64,000 bases of DNA from Ustulina deusta (GCA_023159155.1 JAJNNX010000074.1:124001-188000), one strand, 5' to 3'. Positions 12,367-25,900 are shown, counted from the stretch's first letter. The notes: generated by a model not told the origin, from the sequence alone. Translations and numbers: made by a program.

Positions 12367-13869
12367 TTAACCCCTTATCACTAGTATTTCGGGTTTTGAG
12401 TTTTAGCCAGGTAAAAAGTGAAAAAGTGGTTGGTGTGGATTCGCATTTGATCTCGTCTGGAAGTAAGAGGATTCAGATACCTAGTTGATAATATCAAGGC
12501 ATTTTAGAACACTATTCACATAAAAATGCTGGGGAATAAGTGCAAACCCTAGCGAGACAACAGGCAAATTAACAACAGTTCGTAAACGTCATTTTCTTTG
12601 ACTATTTAACTACTTGGAAGGTATAGTACGTGCCGTCCATATCAAGCAGCGTAATTCAAACAGTTGTGCAAGACTCCAAAATACACCCACGGCGTTTGCT
12701 GTATTTTTCTCGTCCTGTCTTGCAAAAAATAAAAACCCTTTTGATCACCCAGGGCGACATATATGAAGAAGAGCACCTCTTCCCCCCTCTACAGAGAGAT
12801 CCCGCGGCTGCAAAAAGCCACGGCATCCTGCTTCTTGTCCCGTCTTGTACGGGAACTGCTTAGCGCCTCTGAGTTGTTTTCACTGCCGGACTCAGCTGAC
12901 CAACCCATCGCCTGCTATGATCGTATCTCGTCCATCATTCGCTTTCCGGCAAACGTGGCGAACCCACGGCGTGGTGTTTCGGTCACCACCAAGAGGAAGC
13001 CAGCGGTCCCCCCTGCGCCCGGTTGATTTCATCTCCACCCCAACTATGGCCACGAGATTGGATGAGGTAGCGTAAACAGTGCTTTCATCACCTCGCGCAA
13101 TCATAGATGTTCTTCTATTTCGGCTGATGCCCAATGCCTCCCCCAAACCCCAGCCTCGATGAAAAAAGTAAGGTTCGGAGTTCCGAAGTGCTGTAAATAC
13201 TAACCCTATAAAAAGGGTTGCAGATCCTTAAGGCCCCTCATCTCCCACTTCGATTGAGATCCTGCTTAGAATCGTCGGCCCTTCGCAAAAGGGTATTTCT
13301 CATCAATATGGCGAGTCGTTGATTCGTTTAAAACATAAAATCGTCCATTACACGCCCATTCGTCTCGTTCCAGTTCCAGAAACTGATAAGCATGGCACGC
13401 ACCCGGTACTGCATCAAATGGATAAAGCAAGGTAAAATAGACAAGGCAAACAAGTGTCCCAAGGCTGCAAAATGATGTAGAAAGAAGAGAAAGTTTTATA
13501 TGATCAGGTGAGCCAGCCATGGTATCATAGGAAAAAAGTTGGCTGTCCCTCCCATTAGATCAGAACTTGATTATTTGAGGATCAAGAGTAGGCTTCACCG
13601 GGAGAATCTGGAATTCAAGTAAAGCGTGCGGAATCAGTAGATCAACGTTGTCTGGTGGCCGTAGGAACCAGACGAGTTGGCGCTGGGCCAATTATAGCAC
13701 TCGGCGACGTGCCCGGGATGGCTGCATGAAGGTCACAGCGTGCGTCTTCATTGAAGTAGCAGTGAAAGAGCAAATCACTCGCTCCTCTTGATGGGGCCAG
13801 TGCTCAAAACAAATAACAAGGGACTGGCACGAAAGGAGCAGGGGGCTCAGAGAGACTTGCGCCCACTCA
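12367..13869. other. Convergent intergenic region, no gene seen
   Basis: It lies between the 3' ends of the transporter gene (+) and the zinc-finger gene (-), so it should contain both terminators. Frames of 60-90 codons on both strands overlap each other and show no recognisable protein. Confidence 0.6.
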
Positions 13870-16800
13870 CTACTCAGTGGCCAGGACTGACTTTTCGGCC
13901 CTAGTCCGGGCGATCGTCGCATGAGTCTCAAGGCAGCGCGCCATGAGGTTGAAAACTAAGAAGCATGTTAGCATTGCTCAATTGAAGATGCCATCTCAGC
14001 TTACCTGGCCACACAGCCGATTTATCAAGCAGACAGGCTGTAACACGTAGAATTTTGGCAGCATATCCGCCCATTGCGTCGAGCTGTAACTGGGGATCGA
14101 ATCCACCGTTGATGGTACCGTTCGCCAAATCAATACCCATCTTCATCTCAGCACTTGCTAGAAGCTCTTGAATTTTGACAATAAGTTTCATGTCCTCCTC
14201 CTCCAAAAGCATAACGGCAGGAATTGCAGTCAAATCGACGTCATCCTTTCCAAGTACGCCCAAGTATCTGCCGACACGATCTTGAAGAGTTGAAATCCAC
14301 TCGGCAAGAACCTGCGCACAGTCAAACGAGCACATAGCAGACTGTACTGGGAGCTCTCGGCTGTTGAATTCCGCAAATGTTACCCCTAGCTTGTCGGACA
14401 TGGAGAGTGAATCAGCGGCATAAAACGCGGCCTTGCGCAGGTGCTTCTCCCGGCGTGAGATAACCCGACTGGAACCTGGAGATTGTGACTGTGGCTGAGT
14501 GGACAAGTTCGAAGGGAATTTGACAGCGGAAAACTCGGGCGAAGAGGACTGAGTGGGTGGCGAGTCGACGAAAACGGAGCTGGTAGCCGATGCATCTGAC
14601 GGGTCTGTTATCGATTCCGCGTTGGATGCCGGAGAATGTTCAGCATGCTGAATGATTTCTGCTCCACGGGACAATTCCTCAACCAAGCCCTCCCAGTCAC
14701 GCTGCCAAAACTTTTCCTTCGTCCGTGCCATGTTCACAAAGAGGCGAACGTAGGCTAAATCGAGTAGAGGGATGGCATCAGCCGATAATGGACCCATGCC
14801 GAAAGGGTTCGGTCTTTCCAAGCTGTGGTGTGGATTGCTGGCCCAGGCAGATTGCCACGCCTTCAATGCTGGCTCGATATGACGGTGCATCTTCTCGGTC
14901 TCCTCATTTGTCCAGACTTTGTTATGATGGCGCTGTCGTGTTTCCCATATGTAATTGTGTAGTGCATGAATGAGGATCAGGCAGCCGAGAGTGCTTGGTT
15001 TCAGTTCGCTCTTTGAAATGTCGTGGAGATTGACTGTAGGCCCAAATGTTTGATTATTGCTGAAAGCAAGTTTCTGCTGTTTCTCGTTAGTGAGGAGTAA
15101 CTCCCCCAACGCTTCATGAAAGGTCATTCGATTATGATTAGCAGCTCGAGCACCGCCTTTTAGTTGGAACGCCGCTGCACTCTCAGCGGCAAAAAATTCT
15201 TCGTCGCAAGGCAGATCAAGCAAAATTTCCGAGTTGGTTAGCGCAGGAGCGTGATTGTAGGCAGTCACTAAGAGACTGGAAAGTATGAAGATGATGTAGA
15301 GTGTTCGCTTGCGTTCCTCCATGGTCTTCCATCGCAGCCATTCGGCTTGTTCTTCGGTCTCAGATTTAAAACTGCCGTTCCAACTTCCCTCGGCGTCGTT
15401 CACTTGGATCTCCCGAATTTCGGTAGAATCCAGCTGAAGGGGTCGGAGGAGACCAGCTGCCTGAGCTAGGCTTACTAACGCTGCAGAATGAGTAGAGGCA
15501 ATGTCATTGGCGATCTTGTCACCACAATTGTGGCCATATACGACATTTAGTAGCATGGCCTGAACGAGCCATAATGGCGTGTGGACGAAAGAGTCAGACC
15601 CCTGTATGCCCTGATCAGATGCAGGCGTTCGTCGAAAATCAGCCTTGCGCATATCGGCCTTTCGTCGTTCCTCCAGATATAATTGAATCATTTTCTTGGC
15701 CATTTCGAATAATTCTCGGGACTGCGGTCGCTCCAGTTCATACAACGCACCGATAGCGGCCATGGACAAGATTAGACATCCACTGCCACCAGTCGCACCG
15801 GTTCGCCCACTTGTAGAAGGCGGCATATCGAAAGACAAAGTAGGTATATGCAAGAATGGTAAATGCGGGTGGCAATACTGAAGATAGCTCCCAACATATC
15901 GCTGTAGGTCTTGAGTGCTGGGCAAGTTTTTAGCGATGTCAGGCAGACCATCCTGGTTGGGCTGAACTTGGGGAGACAAAGGTGAATTTGGTGAAGGGAA
16001 GGAATATTTGCGACTGCTGTTCATGACCACGCACTGGGAGAGTGCACTAATGATAGCGCTTCTGGTGGCATCCGTGATTGTTGCTACGGGTGAGTGGGAC
16101 TGGTGGCCGCCGCCTATGGAGGTAGCAGTCTCGGGGCTGGGTCCGAAATTCAGGGCTTGATTCATGCTTTGCGCCGTCAGCCCTGGCATAATTGAGGGGC
16201 TCAAAGAACTCATAGAAGAGGGCGGTGTGGAGAAGTAAACATCATTCATCGTCTTCTGGGCCGGGGGTTGGGGCGAGACAGGAGCACCGTTTAACAGATC
16301 TGGGAAGACTCCGCTACTCATGTCGAGGGAAAATGGATTAGCAACCTGTGGGGGTCCCATGAGAGTAGGTTGCCAGATGGAGCTGGTAACGGCCGGTATG
16401 GCGGTGTTGTTGGAACCATCGAGCATCACGTCACTGATGCCACTCTGGCTGGTTGTGCTCATTGCAGAAGGAGATGATCCACCAACGGCATTCTCATGCT
16501 GAGTGTTGAAGGACATGCCCTGCTCAAATCCAGTGAGCCAGTCAAAACTATCCTCGACGTGTTGGCTCGTGGACATGTCCGTCATACCATTGCCAAACGG
16601 AGAGGTCTGATCTAGTGCCATGGAGTGAGGAGACCCAGTGTAATGCAATGCGTTTGGGTTTATGGTCGAACCTGGTTGGCCGAACAAGAGGTGCTCGAAA
16701 TCAAAGTCAGGCTGGAAGGCCAACGGCGGAGCTGTGCGCAAACCGGCATTGAAGTCCATGCCATGCATCCCATGGGTCTCGAGCTTGGGTAGGCCGTGAC

Positions 16801-17425
16801 CCATGCCGCGATGGCCCAAGACGGCGGACATGCCAGCGAACGGATGGTCCATGTTCTGGATAGGCAAGCCGACGAGGCTCTGGTGGCGGCTATGGTGAGG
16901 GGCAGGCATGTGCTGATTCCGGGCGACGGAAGCGTTGGCGGCAGCGATCATCTGCACGTGGTTCGGGTCGACGTGGCTGATGGTATTTGCCCGCGGGCGC
17001 ATCGAGCCATTGTTCGAGGCGGAGGCCGCGGCCGCGGCAGCAGCAGCAGCGTTTGTTCCGGCAATGCTGTTCTTTCGAGCGCGGCTCTGGGCGGTAGCAG
17101 TACTGCTGGTGCTCTCCCGTCGGTTCCTTGGGCGCGAGGAGGGGGTGGTGGATTGGTGAAGCTTCTGCTGGTGGCGCAGCAGCAAGTCCCGACGAGCAAA
17201 GCATCTTGTGCACTCGGGACACTCAAAGGGCTTCTCCTTGGTGTGAGAGCGTTCGTGCCGCTTCAGATGCTCGAGGCGGGCGAAGGAGCGTTGGCAGGTA
17301 GCGCAGACATGAGGACGCGGCTTGTCGGTCTTGGGCGGCGGAAAGGGCGCGGGCGCGGAAGCAGGCGTGGGAGCTTTGGTGGTCGTGTTCACGGTGATGG
17401 TGGATGCTGGGGCATTGGCAGTCAT
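13870..17425 (-). CDS. C2H2 zinc-finger transcription factor with fungal-specific regulatory domain (ADR1/AmdX-like)
   Basis: The main exon is 14005-17425. A 49-bp intron (13956-14004, donor GTAAGC, branch GCTAAC, acceptor TTAG) joins it to a terminal exon 13870-13955, giving 1168 residues ending in VLATE; reading through the intron instead gives a shorter, less family-like tail. Two adjacent C2H2 fingers lie near the N-terminus (Cys41, Cys44, His57, His61; Cys69, Cys72, His85, His90) with a TKEKPFEC-type linker, as in ADR1-type DNA-binding domains. An alanine run (about residues 125-135) and long Ser/Pro/Gln-rich segments follow, then a fungal_trans-type domain at about 500-800. Family members are nuclear regulators, some of carbon, acetate or amide use; the target genes here are unknown. 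The start is the first ATG after an in-frame stop, and an upstream exon remains possible. Confidence 0.88.
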
Positions 17426-17964
17426 TGTCAGTAATCGCCACGAATAAGGAGTCTAGAAATCCCATGTGTCGCCGGCTCTCCACGGAGGCAGCCTAGTCGG
17501 TAGCAATTATGGAAGCAAGACGCAAAGAGAGGGGATGGGGAGATGTGATGGATGGATAGATCGATTAATGGATGGATTGGTTGCTCGATAGGTCTCGATT
17601 GAGGAGGGGGAGCTGAGATGGAGGGATGGAGGGATGGAGGGGCAGAAGGGGGGCAATCCAGTCCCTCTATCTCTCTATCTCGCGCTCTGTGTCTCTCTCT
17701 ATCTCTCTCTATCTGGGACGTGTGTGGCGGGTGGGCATACCAGAGTCATCGTTGCTAGCGTTGTTCGCAGGAGCTGAGGCGGTGGGCGGCGACGAATTGG
17801 ACATGACGGTTGATTTTACACACAAGGAGGAGCAGGAGAGAGAGGGGAGAGAAAAGGGTTATTCCAACGGCAAAGAACCGTGGACTTTGCAGTCGGGAGG
17901 CGAGTCTGTGATTGAGGCAAGGTAATTGAAGACGGTCTGTGGCAATGATTCCTGGGTCGAGCAA
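17426..17964 (-). promoter_or_regulatory. 5' region of the zinc-finger gene with simple-sequence tracts
   Basis: It contains GGAT-rich tracts (about 17545-17640) and CTCTCTAT tracts (about 17665-17712). On the minus strand an ATG at 17804 starts an open run of about 21 Ser/Pro/Ala/Asn-rich codons that meets a GTATGC splice-donor-like site. It is either an upstream short frame or a first coding exon. The spliced phase does not obviously match the acceptor at CTAG just before 17450, so I left it outside the CDS. Confidence 0.4.
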
Positions 17965-20900
17965 TGATTGGAAATCATAGATGTTGGTAGTAAGTGGTGT
18001 ATAGGTAGGGAGACGACAGACACAGGCTGGCTGCTCTACATGTAGTTAGGTACTGTTGGAGCTTGGTGACGAAAAACATATACATACAAGTACCTAATGA
18101 GGCAGTGCTAGGTATGGGCCGTAGGCAAGTAAGTAGGCAGGTCTAGGGTAGGTACCTAAGGTTACAGCAGTCCTTCAGGGAGAAGTCTAGTGTTGTAGTA
18201 CTTGCCTTGGGTACCTACCTAGGTAGGTCGCCAAGTTGGATTATTTACAGTGTAGGTAGCATACCTCAGGCTAGGTAGGTCCTTACCACCTAGGTAATAG
18301 TAGCTTAAGTAGCTGCTAGGTGCCTACAAAGAGACCCTGTGTGAATGATGGGAGGGGGAGGCGGGAGGTTAGGAAGTCGTGTAGGAGGTAGGAGGGGCAA
18401 GGGGAGGGGCAAGGGGGGGAAGGAGGGGAGCTGAGAGACGTGGGGAGCTTCCCAGTACGCTAGGTATGGTACAGATGCATCTAGGTATTATCGAGGTGAA
18501 TTGAAGGGGGAACAACCTGGGCACTACCTACCTAGTCTAGGTACTGACGAACAGGGTTTGATTGGATACACTAACTCGTGGAGGGGCTGCACGTGTGGAT
18601 AGAGAAGCTTCATAATGGCATAACACATCAATGACCAGAATCCCATCATGGATGTCAGGTATCAATACCTAACACGCCATACCCAGGGAGTCTACACCCT
18701 CTGTACCTATATGTATGTAGCATTGGCATGCATAGGTAGGTATCTACTAGGTTCAATTGACTCTAAGTAATACCTGTTATATCTAGTAATGTTGTACCTC
18801 TAATCATTTAATCACAAGTGTAGCTTGTTTTCTAATTCTACTATAAGTATTCAATTGCCTACCGGTGCACTTGCCTAAGTGAAGGAAGGACAAGTTAGTC
18901 TATTTTTAAAAAAAAAGCAACATAGGTTAAAAAGCAGCAGTAAATAGCAAGTAATGCGCTCGAGCTTAGAAGGCTTCTAAGGTAAGCTCAGCTGTTACTA
19001 ACCTAACTGCCACTGTTTTAGTTGCTAAGCACAAACTACCAATTAGCTAGAACATATATAATCCTAGGTAGGTGGGTAGTACTAGTATGGATAGCTTAGT
19101 ATAATTATTCTCTTGTATATATTCACTCTCCTATAGCAATAAATACTTAGTATATAATTGATGAATAGCCGGGCTTAACACAATAATAAAAGCGGCATAG
19201 AGATAGAACAATACTAGAGTACCTAATATGTGCCCACATAATTTTACAGCAGAATTAGTTGATCACTGTTAAGACAATTTGATAACAACATTAATACAGT
19301 ATCTACACTAGGTACATTACGCTACGCTTCGAGCAAGGATCCTGCTTACAGGTCAGTGTTTCCCGCAACGATCGAATTCACCACGGTTGTAGTATAAAGT
19401 AAGCAAGAGGCTTCAAAGTTAAGAGGCTTAGTTGAAATATGCTACCTAGTATTCATACCTAGTATTCATACCTAGTAGCTGATCCCAAACATAATGCTTT
19501 CGTCATGACGATTATATCCTTACTCTAGACATTGGTTCAAGAACCACCTACACAAGTTGTCGCAGTGATGTTGGTACGATAAATTTGGCCCCCATGGCCA
19601 CAATAGTACAGTGTATACTTGGGTCGGGCCTAGTGCCTAGGCGGACAGGCCAGCAGGTAAGCCTCATATGTAATTGCACGACTTACGTTCCGTAATAGGG
19701 ATATCACAATTCTTGATAGTGCTTGATCACGAAAGGAGCCGCATCTGGGTCGAGAAGTATGCCCCGAGCTGAATGGCATCATCATTTTTTAGTATACTGC
19801 ACTACAATATAGGTTCTAGGTATCTAGTGTGCACTAGCGTCGTGTCCGTCGTTGCATCCAAAGACAGACTGGTTTGTTGGTACACCAAAAGCTAGTAGTT
19901 ATACCTTCGTCGATGGGTTTCTGAGGCTACTGATTAGCTGTACCAGGGCTTAAGCTACACCAAGCAAGGAGCTTCGGTCTAGGGTTTGGAGCAGTTCCTC
20001 ATGAGTCCATTGGTTAGCACCTGTGAAGTACCCATGTTTTAATCCACGAGAGCAAGTGGATTTCGGGTCACAAGGTGCACAACCCTCGGAGTACAAGAGA
20101 CCAGGGTTCCATGTACCTCCTCGGAGCCAGGGGTCCCCTTGCCCTCATCACGCAGCTCGGGGTTGCATTGCTTCCTTGTTCGACCCGTTCCCATTCCTGG
20201 GTCCTTGCTGGTGCTGTAGCCGATTTATACTAGGTAGTACCACTGTTCTGGCAGTTGTCGACTGCGGTACTCTTTATCTCCTGATCTTGATATTGAGTGG
20301 CATCGCTAGTGCTCGTCTCGGGTAGATATTGTTTGTCAATGCTACGACACCATTGTACGAGTGTCTATCCAATTCACCTTCATCCGGTCATTACTTCGTA
20401 CCGTGCCTATAAGCATCTATGATACAGACGAGGACGTGCAATAACGACAGAGATATCTTCAATCCCCATCGACAGCAATTTATACTAGTGCAGTGCAGAG
20501 GGCGCATCGGTGCTTTCATGCGTATTTCTATATATTCCGAGAACCTCAGCGTCATGGTGCGCCGCTCCGTTAGTTGTGGCCGGTCTGAGTAAGACGACTC
20601 TTTGTACAACTAGGCCACAGCACATAGAATTTCCACCAGTATCATGGCAACTTGATACTAATACGATTCCCCTTCGATAATGAAGATGAAGTGTTCATAC
20701 ATGTAGCATGTTGGCTTCTCGGGTAGGAATATGCCGGTAGTAAACGTTCCAAAGATGACGCAAGTTACAGCACTCTCTTTCTCTGCCGCCCACCGACAAA
20801 CACCCGGACCAACATCCATGTGGTAGGCTGCAGGCACCTATCTCACCAGGCAGCGACTTGTCCCAGGTAGTTCTAGTTTGTGTCTGCGAGAGGCCGCTTT

Positions 20901-22803
20901 GCCTACTTACACTAGCGGTATCACTGCGTTGACTCACACTTCGACGCAGCCTGCATCATGTACGCAGTGGACTGTACAGTAGTGTAGTGTACGTCGTGGC
21001 CGGCGGATGAGCTGATTGACTGAGCCTGACGAGACTCCACTGCCGCGCGCATGGCAGTATACGCTACATACTACTAGTATACTGCGTACCTATGTAATAG
21101 GTATGGCAGGACATGCATGGGTGGAATGGAGTGGTATCAGAACATACGATCTATGCCATGAACAACTTTGGTCTACCTCTGTACAGTCCTAGTTCCTCAG
21201 TTCATGTATTCCGTGGAGGGCGATGCGGTTCGGGAAGTTCGGTTTCTTATCCTCGAGCGCCGTCGTCGGTAACGCTAAAAGCGGTTTTAAAGAACGACTA
21301 CCTTATCTAGTCTAGTCACTATTAGAAGGCGCTTAGGTGGAAAAGTAGGTATCTCGTGTACCTACTGTTAGTATGGGTATATCATACCTACCTTGACAGA
21401 CACTACATGTAGGTATAAGTAGGTAGTAGTGTACAGTGCCCCGGAGTGCTGGGTTGCCAGGGTCCCACAGACACTTGTCTGTCTATGGGTCAGCAGAGTC
21501 GTATTGAATGTAAAAGAGTTCTGTCAATGCACAATCTAGAATTCATCTACTCGGCAGCGCAGTCCCCGAAATTATAGCTGATACCTATTAGCACAATCTG
21601 TACTCTTGCGGCTTTAATGGCCTAATTGTCTAGTTAAGGCTATAGGGGAAGTAGTGTATAATCTTTACACTGATTTTCCAGCGTTATCACTTGGTATCAT
21701 GCTCGAACCTAATTAGGACATCTTGTTCTTCGGCCGACTTTTTTCTTTCTTTCTATTTTCTATTTTTGCATCGCCAAGCCTACCGGAGAGAGAACCAATT
21801 AACTATCGGCGCAAAACGCCGGCCTTGTGTATTAAGCGTCCCAGTTGCCTATCCGCTTGTGGTAGAACGTCCTCGAGGGTCTCCAGCGACTACTGCATAA
21901 CATGCAGGCTGCGAGGCACCGTCGTGCTGCTGGCTCCATGAAGCGGCGACTCGTGCGGGTCGCGTCGGATACCTACTCCATAGCCGCCCAACATGCCTAT
22001 TACAGACAACAATTCCTATGGATTCAGGGAGAAACGAGCGATAAAAAAATTTCCCTCACGCCTACACTACACATCAAAGCCTCATTCTCGTAGTGCACAA
22101 TAGTACGTTGTCCGTTGGCTTGCCTGAAACAGGCGACGTACTAGGTAACCATACCTACGGCTTAGTATACATATACACTACGTTGAACACATTTATAATG
22201 ATACCTCCTAGACTAGTTGGTCCTTGACAACACTCCCTTGATTGGCTTAGGGCGAGAGATCAAAGACCCTGGAAAGGCTTGGCAAGTATTAACTTCTGAA
22301 ATCTCTCTTTTCTAGTCCGTACCTGGTACACTGTACATTGCAGTATGCGTAGGTAGTGTACGTGAGAAGGCCGATGCATAAATATCGATGTGTTTAAAGC
22401 ATGCAATTCTGAGGAAGGAGTACTAGGTAGTGTATCTACATTCCAGTAGTGGACCACTTCTAGATCTGTAGTTTCCAAGTTTCGATGAAACAAGCCCTGA
22501 GACGACATTACGCTTCTGGGAAGGTCGTCGGGTCCAGGTTGTCGAGCACTCAGGGATGACTCGACACGCCGTTGCTGTCCCACTAGGCTGTTTCACTCGG
22601 AGCCGATGCACTGGCCGAGAGGTGGGTAGTTCGGCTTGCGGGCCAAGCCAACGGTTAGTATAGTACAGAAACATAATGGAGCAAAGCTGCCCCGAGAGGG
22701 CAAGTTTCGAAAAGCCAATACAACATACATGTACTGCACAGTCATACACTCCAGATAAGTACACGCCCAGTACCCCTGCAGCTAGTATACGATTCTACAT
22801 ACC
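17965..22803. other. Gene-poor region rich in ACCTAGGT/TAGGTA motifs
   Basis: No supportable gene is found in about 4.8 kb. From 17990 to about 18800, and again around 21060-21430, the sequence is crowded with overlapping palindromic words of the TACCTAGGTA/GTAGGTA type (for example around 18150, 18210-18235, 18270-18295 and 18525-18545). Composition becomes AT-rich between about 18780 and 19260. A perfect 9-bp inverted repeat with a 14-base loop lies at 21054-21085. The 100-codon frame at 20023-20325 shows no family resemblance. Confidence 0.6.
18140..18310. repeat. Dense cluster of ACCTAGGT-type palindromic words
   Basis: Several near-copies of GGTACCTA, ACCTACCTAGGTAGGT and CTAGGTAGGT occur within 170 bp on both strands. 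Similar words are scattered through the intergenic DNA to 22.8 kb and again near 50,120-50,330. Confidence 0.7.
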
Positions 22804-22807
22804 TACC

Positions 22808-22848
22808 GCATTCCTCGATTAGAACTTGACCGGCGCTAATGGCTTGGC
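22808..22848 (+). repeat. Left terminal inverted repeat
   Basis: It is a 41-bp segment of normal GC content, starting GCATTCCTCGATTAG and ending GGCTTGGC, and matches the reverse complement of 25901-25941 without a mismatch. Confidence 0.9.
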
Positions 22849-22971
22849 ATGCAATAATCCTTTTTGCTAGACTATAATTAGAAAATATTTACTTAAGCAA
22901 ATATTATATAAATATACTTGTTTTTAATAGAATATTTGTATAGTGCTAACTTTTATTAGTTAAATAGGTTT

Positions 22972-23080
22972 GCAGCTAGAATATATAGCTAAATTATATG
23001 TTTTATAGCTAAAATATATAAAATAGCTAAATTTTTTAATTTTAGCTAAATTATATAAATCTAGCTAAATTATATAAATC
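22972..23080. repeat. Subterminal AGCTAAATTATAT repeats
   Basis: Several copies of an AGCTA(A/G)A(A/T)TATAT word occur just inside the left end, including two adjacent identical 19-bp units at 23043-23061 and 23062-23080. Subterminal repeats of this kind often bind transposase, but RIP-driven convergence could also create them. Confidence 0.6.
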
Positions 23081-25900
23081 TATAATAATATTAGCAATAT
23101 AACTAGTTAATATAGCTTATTAACCTAGCTAAAATAGCTTTAATACTACTACTTATATTTAAACTATACAATTAAATAAAAAAAAGTATTATAAAAGCTA
23201 AATATAACTTTTTAAAGTTTATTAAATAAATTTATAAATATTATTTAAAAAAAAAAAAAAAAAAGTATTATTATTTATTAAAAATTATTAAATTTTATTT
23301 AATTTAAATATTAATAATAAATATATATTAATAAATAAAAACTAAACTTTTATTAATATTTTATTTATTATTAAAAAAAGCTTTTATAGATTTTTTTTTT
23401 AAAAAGCTATTATATATTTTAAAATATTTAGCAAGTAATATATTTCTAACTAGTAAATATAACAAAAAATAATCTTTAGCAGTTATATTTTTTAGTTTAG
23501 TTTTTGCTAGCTAGAATTAAAAGCAATATTATAAAAAGAATTTTATTAAATAAAACAAAATTAAAAATTAGTAATAACTATTTAGTTCAAACAAAAAATA
23601 ATAGCTATTTTTAGTATTTTTTACCTTAATTATAATAATATATTTATATTTTTAAATAAATAGTTTAAAAAGTTTTTATAATATTATTAGATTAATTATT
23701 ACTAAGTTATATATATATTTATAAAAATATTTAAAAAATAATTAGTTATATTAATATATTTTTATAGTTTATTAAAAAAAACTTGCAATATAACTAGTTT
23801 TAGCTTAATACTACATTAATAAACAATTTTACTAAAAATATTAATTTTAGTAAGTTTTCCTATTACTTAATTATTAATATAAATAAAACTTTAATATTTT
23901 TTAAATTTTTAATAAGTTATATATATAATTTTATAAGTATTAAATTAATTAAAAAAAAAAGCAATAAAAATAAGTAAAAAAAATACTAAACAACGCTAAT
24001 TTTAGTAATAACTACTAATAAGTCGTACATAAAAAAATTAAAACTTTTAATTATTTTTTATAACAAAAATAATATTTTTACTAAAAAAAAACTACTATAT
24101 TATAAAAGTATTAATATAAAGTTTAATACTATTATATATAATAATAAAAAATTGTTTAAAAAATAAATTAAAATAAACTTAGCTATTTATACTAGAAAAA
24201 ATAACTATTTATTAGTAATAAATATAATTAATTTTTATAAAACCCTGCAAATTAAAAAAGCACTAAAAAATATAAATATTTTAATAGCAATAATTTTACC
24301 TAGCTTTATAGCCTATTTTTAACTACTAAATATAAGATTTAATAAAGTTTTTAAAATCTAGCTATATAAAAAATTAGATTTTTACTTAAAACAACTAAAT
24401 AAAACAAAAAAATTATTTAATAAGTAGTTAGTTAACGTAAAATATATAATAATAACTTATATTATTAGCAATATATAAAAAAAAACTTTTATAATAAAAA
24501 ATCAAGCTTTAGTTATAAAATTATTTAAAAAAACTAATATTTTTATTTATCTAAATAGTTATAATAATTATTTTATTACTATTAAAAGTATTAATTTATT
24601 ATAGTTATAATTAAATAATTAGTATTATTAGCTAAGTAAACATATAAACTTTAAAATTGCAAAAGTTATTACTGCCTTAAAAAGTAGTAATAAATTTCTT
24701 ATAATAATAAAAATCTTTAAAATGCTTTAAAATACCTATAAATATTTTTAAAATAAAATATTAAAAAAAATATATAAATTATATAAATTATATATAAATA
24801 GTTTAAAAATAAAAATAGTTAATTAGCTAAAAAATACTAATACTATATAAATTACTAGCAATAATTATTAGCTTTATACTAATATACTTCTAAATTTAAA
24901 TACTAATTACTTATTATTTTTAATATAAAGTATAGCTATACTAACTATAGCAAATATAAGCTAAATTATATAAAAAAATAATATATAAATACTTTAATAT
25001 AATCTAAGTAGTTATAATATATTATAATATTAAAACATATTACTAAATATTTTTAATTTTAAAAATAATTTTATTACCTAGCTAAAAACAAACTAAATTA
25101 TTATTATATATATACTTTACTATTTATTTTAAATACTAACTTAGCTTTATTATTAAAAATATACTACTAAAATATTTATAAAATATTAATATATATATAT
25201 ATATATATTTGTAAGCTTTATAATTAATAAAATTAGATATTATATTGCTAATATATATAAATATTCCTTAAATATACTAGTAATAATATAGCCTTTTTTA
25301 ATATAAACAACTTTATAGCCTATATATTCTAGTTTTATTAATTTAATATATATACTAAATAGCAAACCTAAGCAGTATAGTAATAATAAATATTACTATA
25401 ACCAAAAAAATATATAAATTGTAGCAATGCCTCAATATTAATAATATTTATCTATTAATATATACTAAAGCAAGGTAAACATACTAAAACAATAGTTAAT
25501 AATAGTTCAAAAAGTATATATAAATATAAAAGTATAGGTCTAGCTAGCCCGGAATAAAAAGTTAAAATAGGTTTAATCTTCTAAGTCTATAAATATCTTA
25601 TTAGCTATATAAATTAAATATAATATAAAATACTTATAAATAAAATTAATTAATAAATTCTATATAATTAAAATACTAAACTAATAAAGTTAATAAATTA
25701 AAAAGCTAAGCTAAATAATAAAGTTAATAGAGTAAAATCTTAGTGCTACACTTAATTAGTATTAAAACAAAAAAAATAAATAAAAAATCAGAGTTTTATA
25801 AAAAAAAAGTAATATACCCATACAAAATAAGTAGCTAGCTAACGTATTACTAGTTAGATTAAGGTTAAATTAATATAGTCTGTGCTGCATATTAATACAG

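Noticed and set aside
16796..17434. 212-codon forward frame antisense to the zinc-finger gene
   Set aside because: It is a shadow of the GC-rich coding exon on the other strand; the minus-strand frame holds the conserved zinc fingers.
20023..20325. 100-codon frame with a hydrophobic C-terminal stretch
   Set aside because: A single possible membrane segment alone is weak support; there is no family resemblance, no promoter signal, and it lies in motif-rich non-coding DNA.
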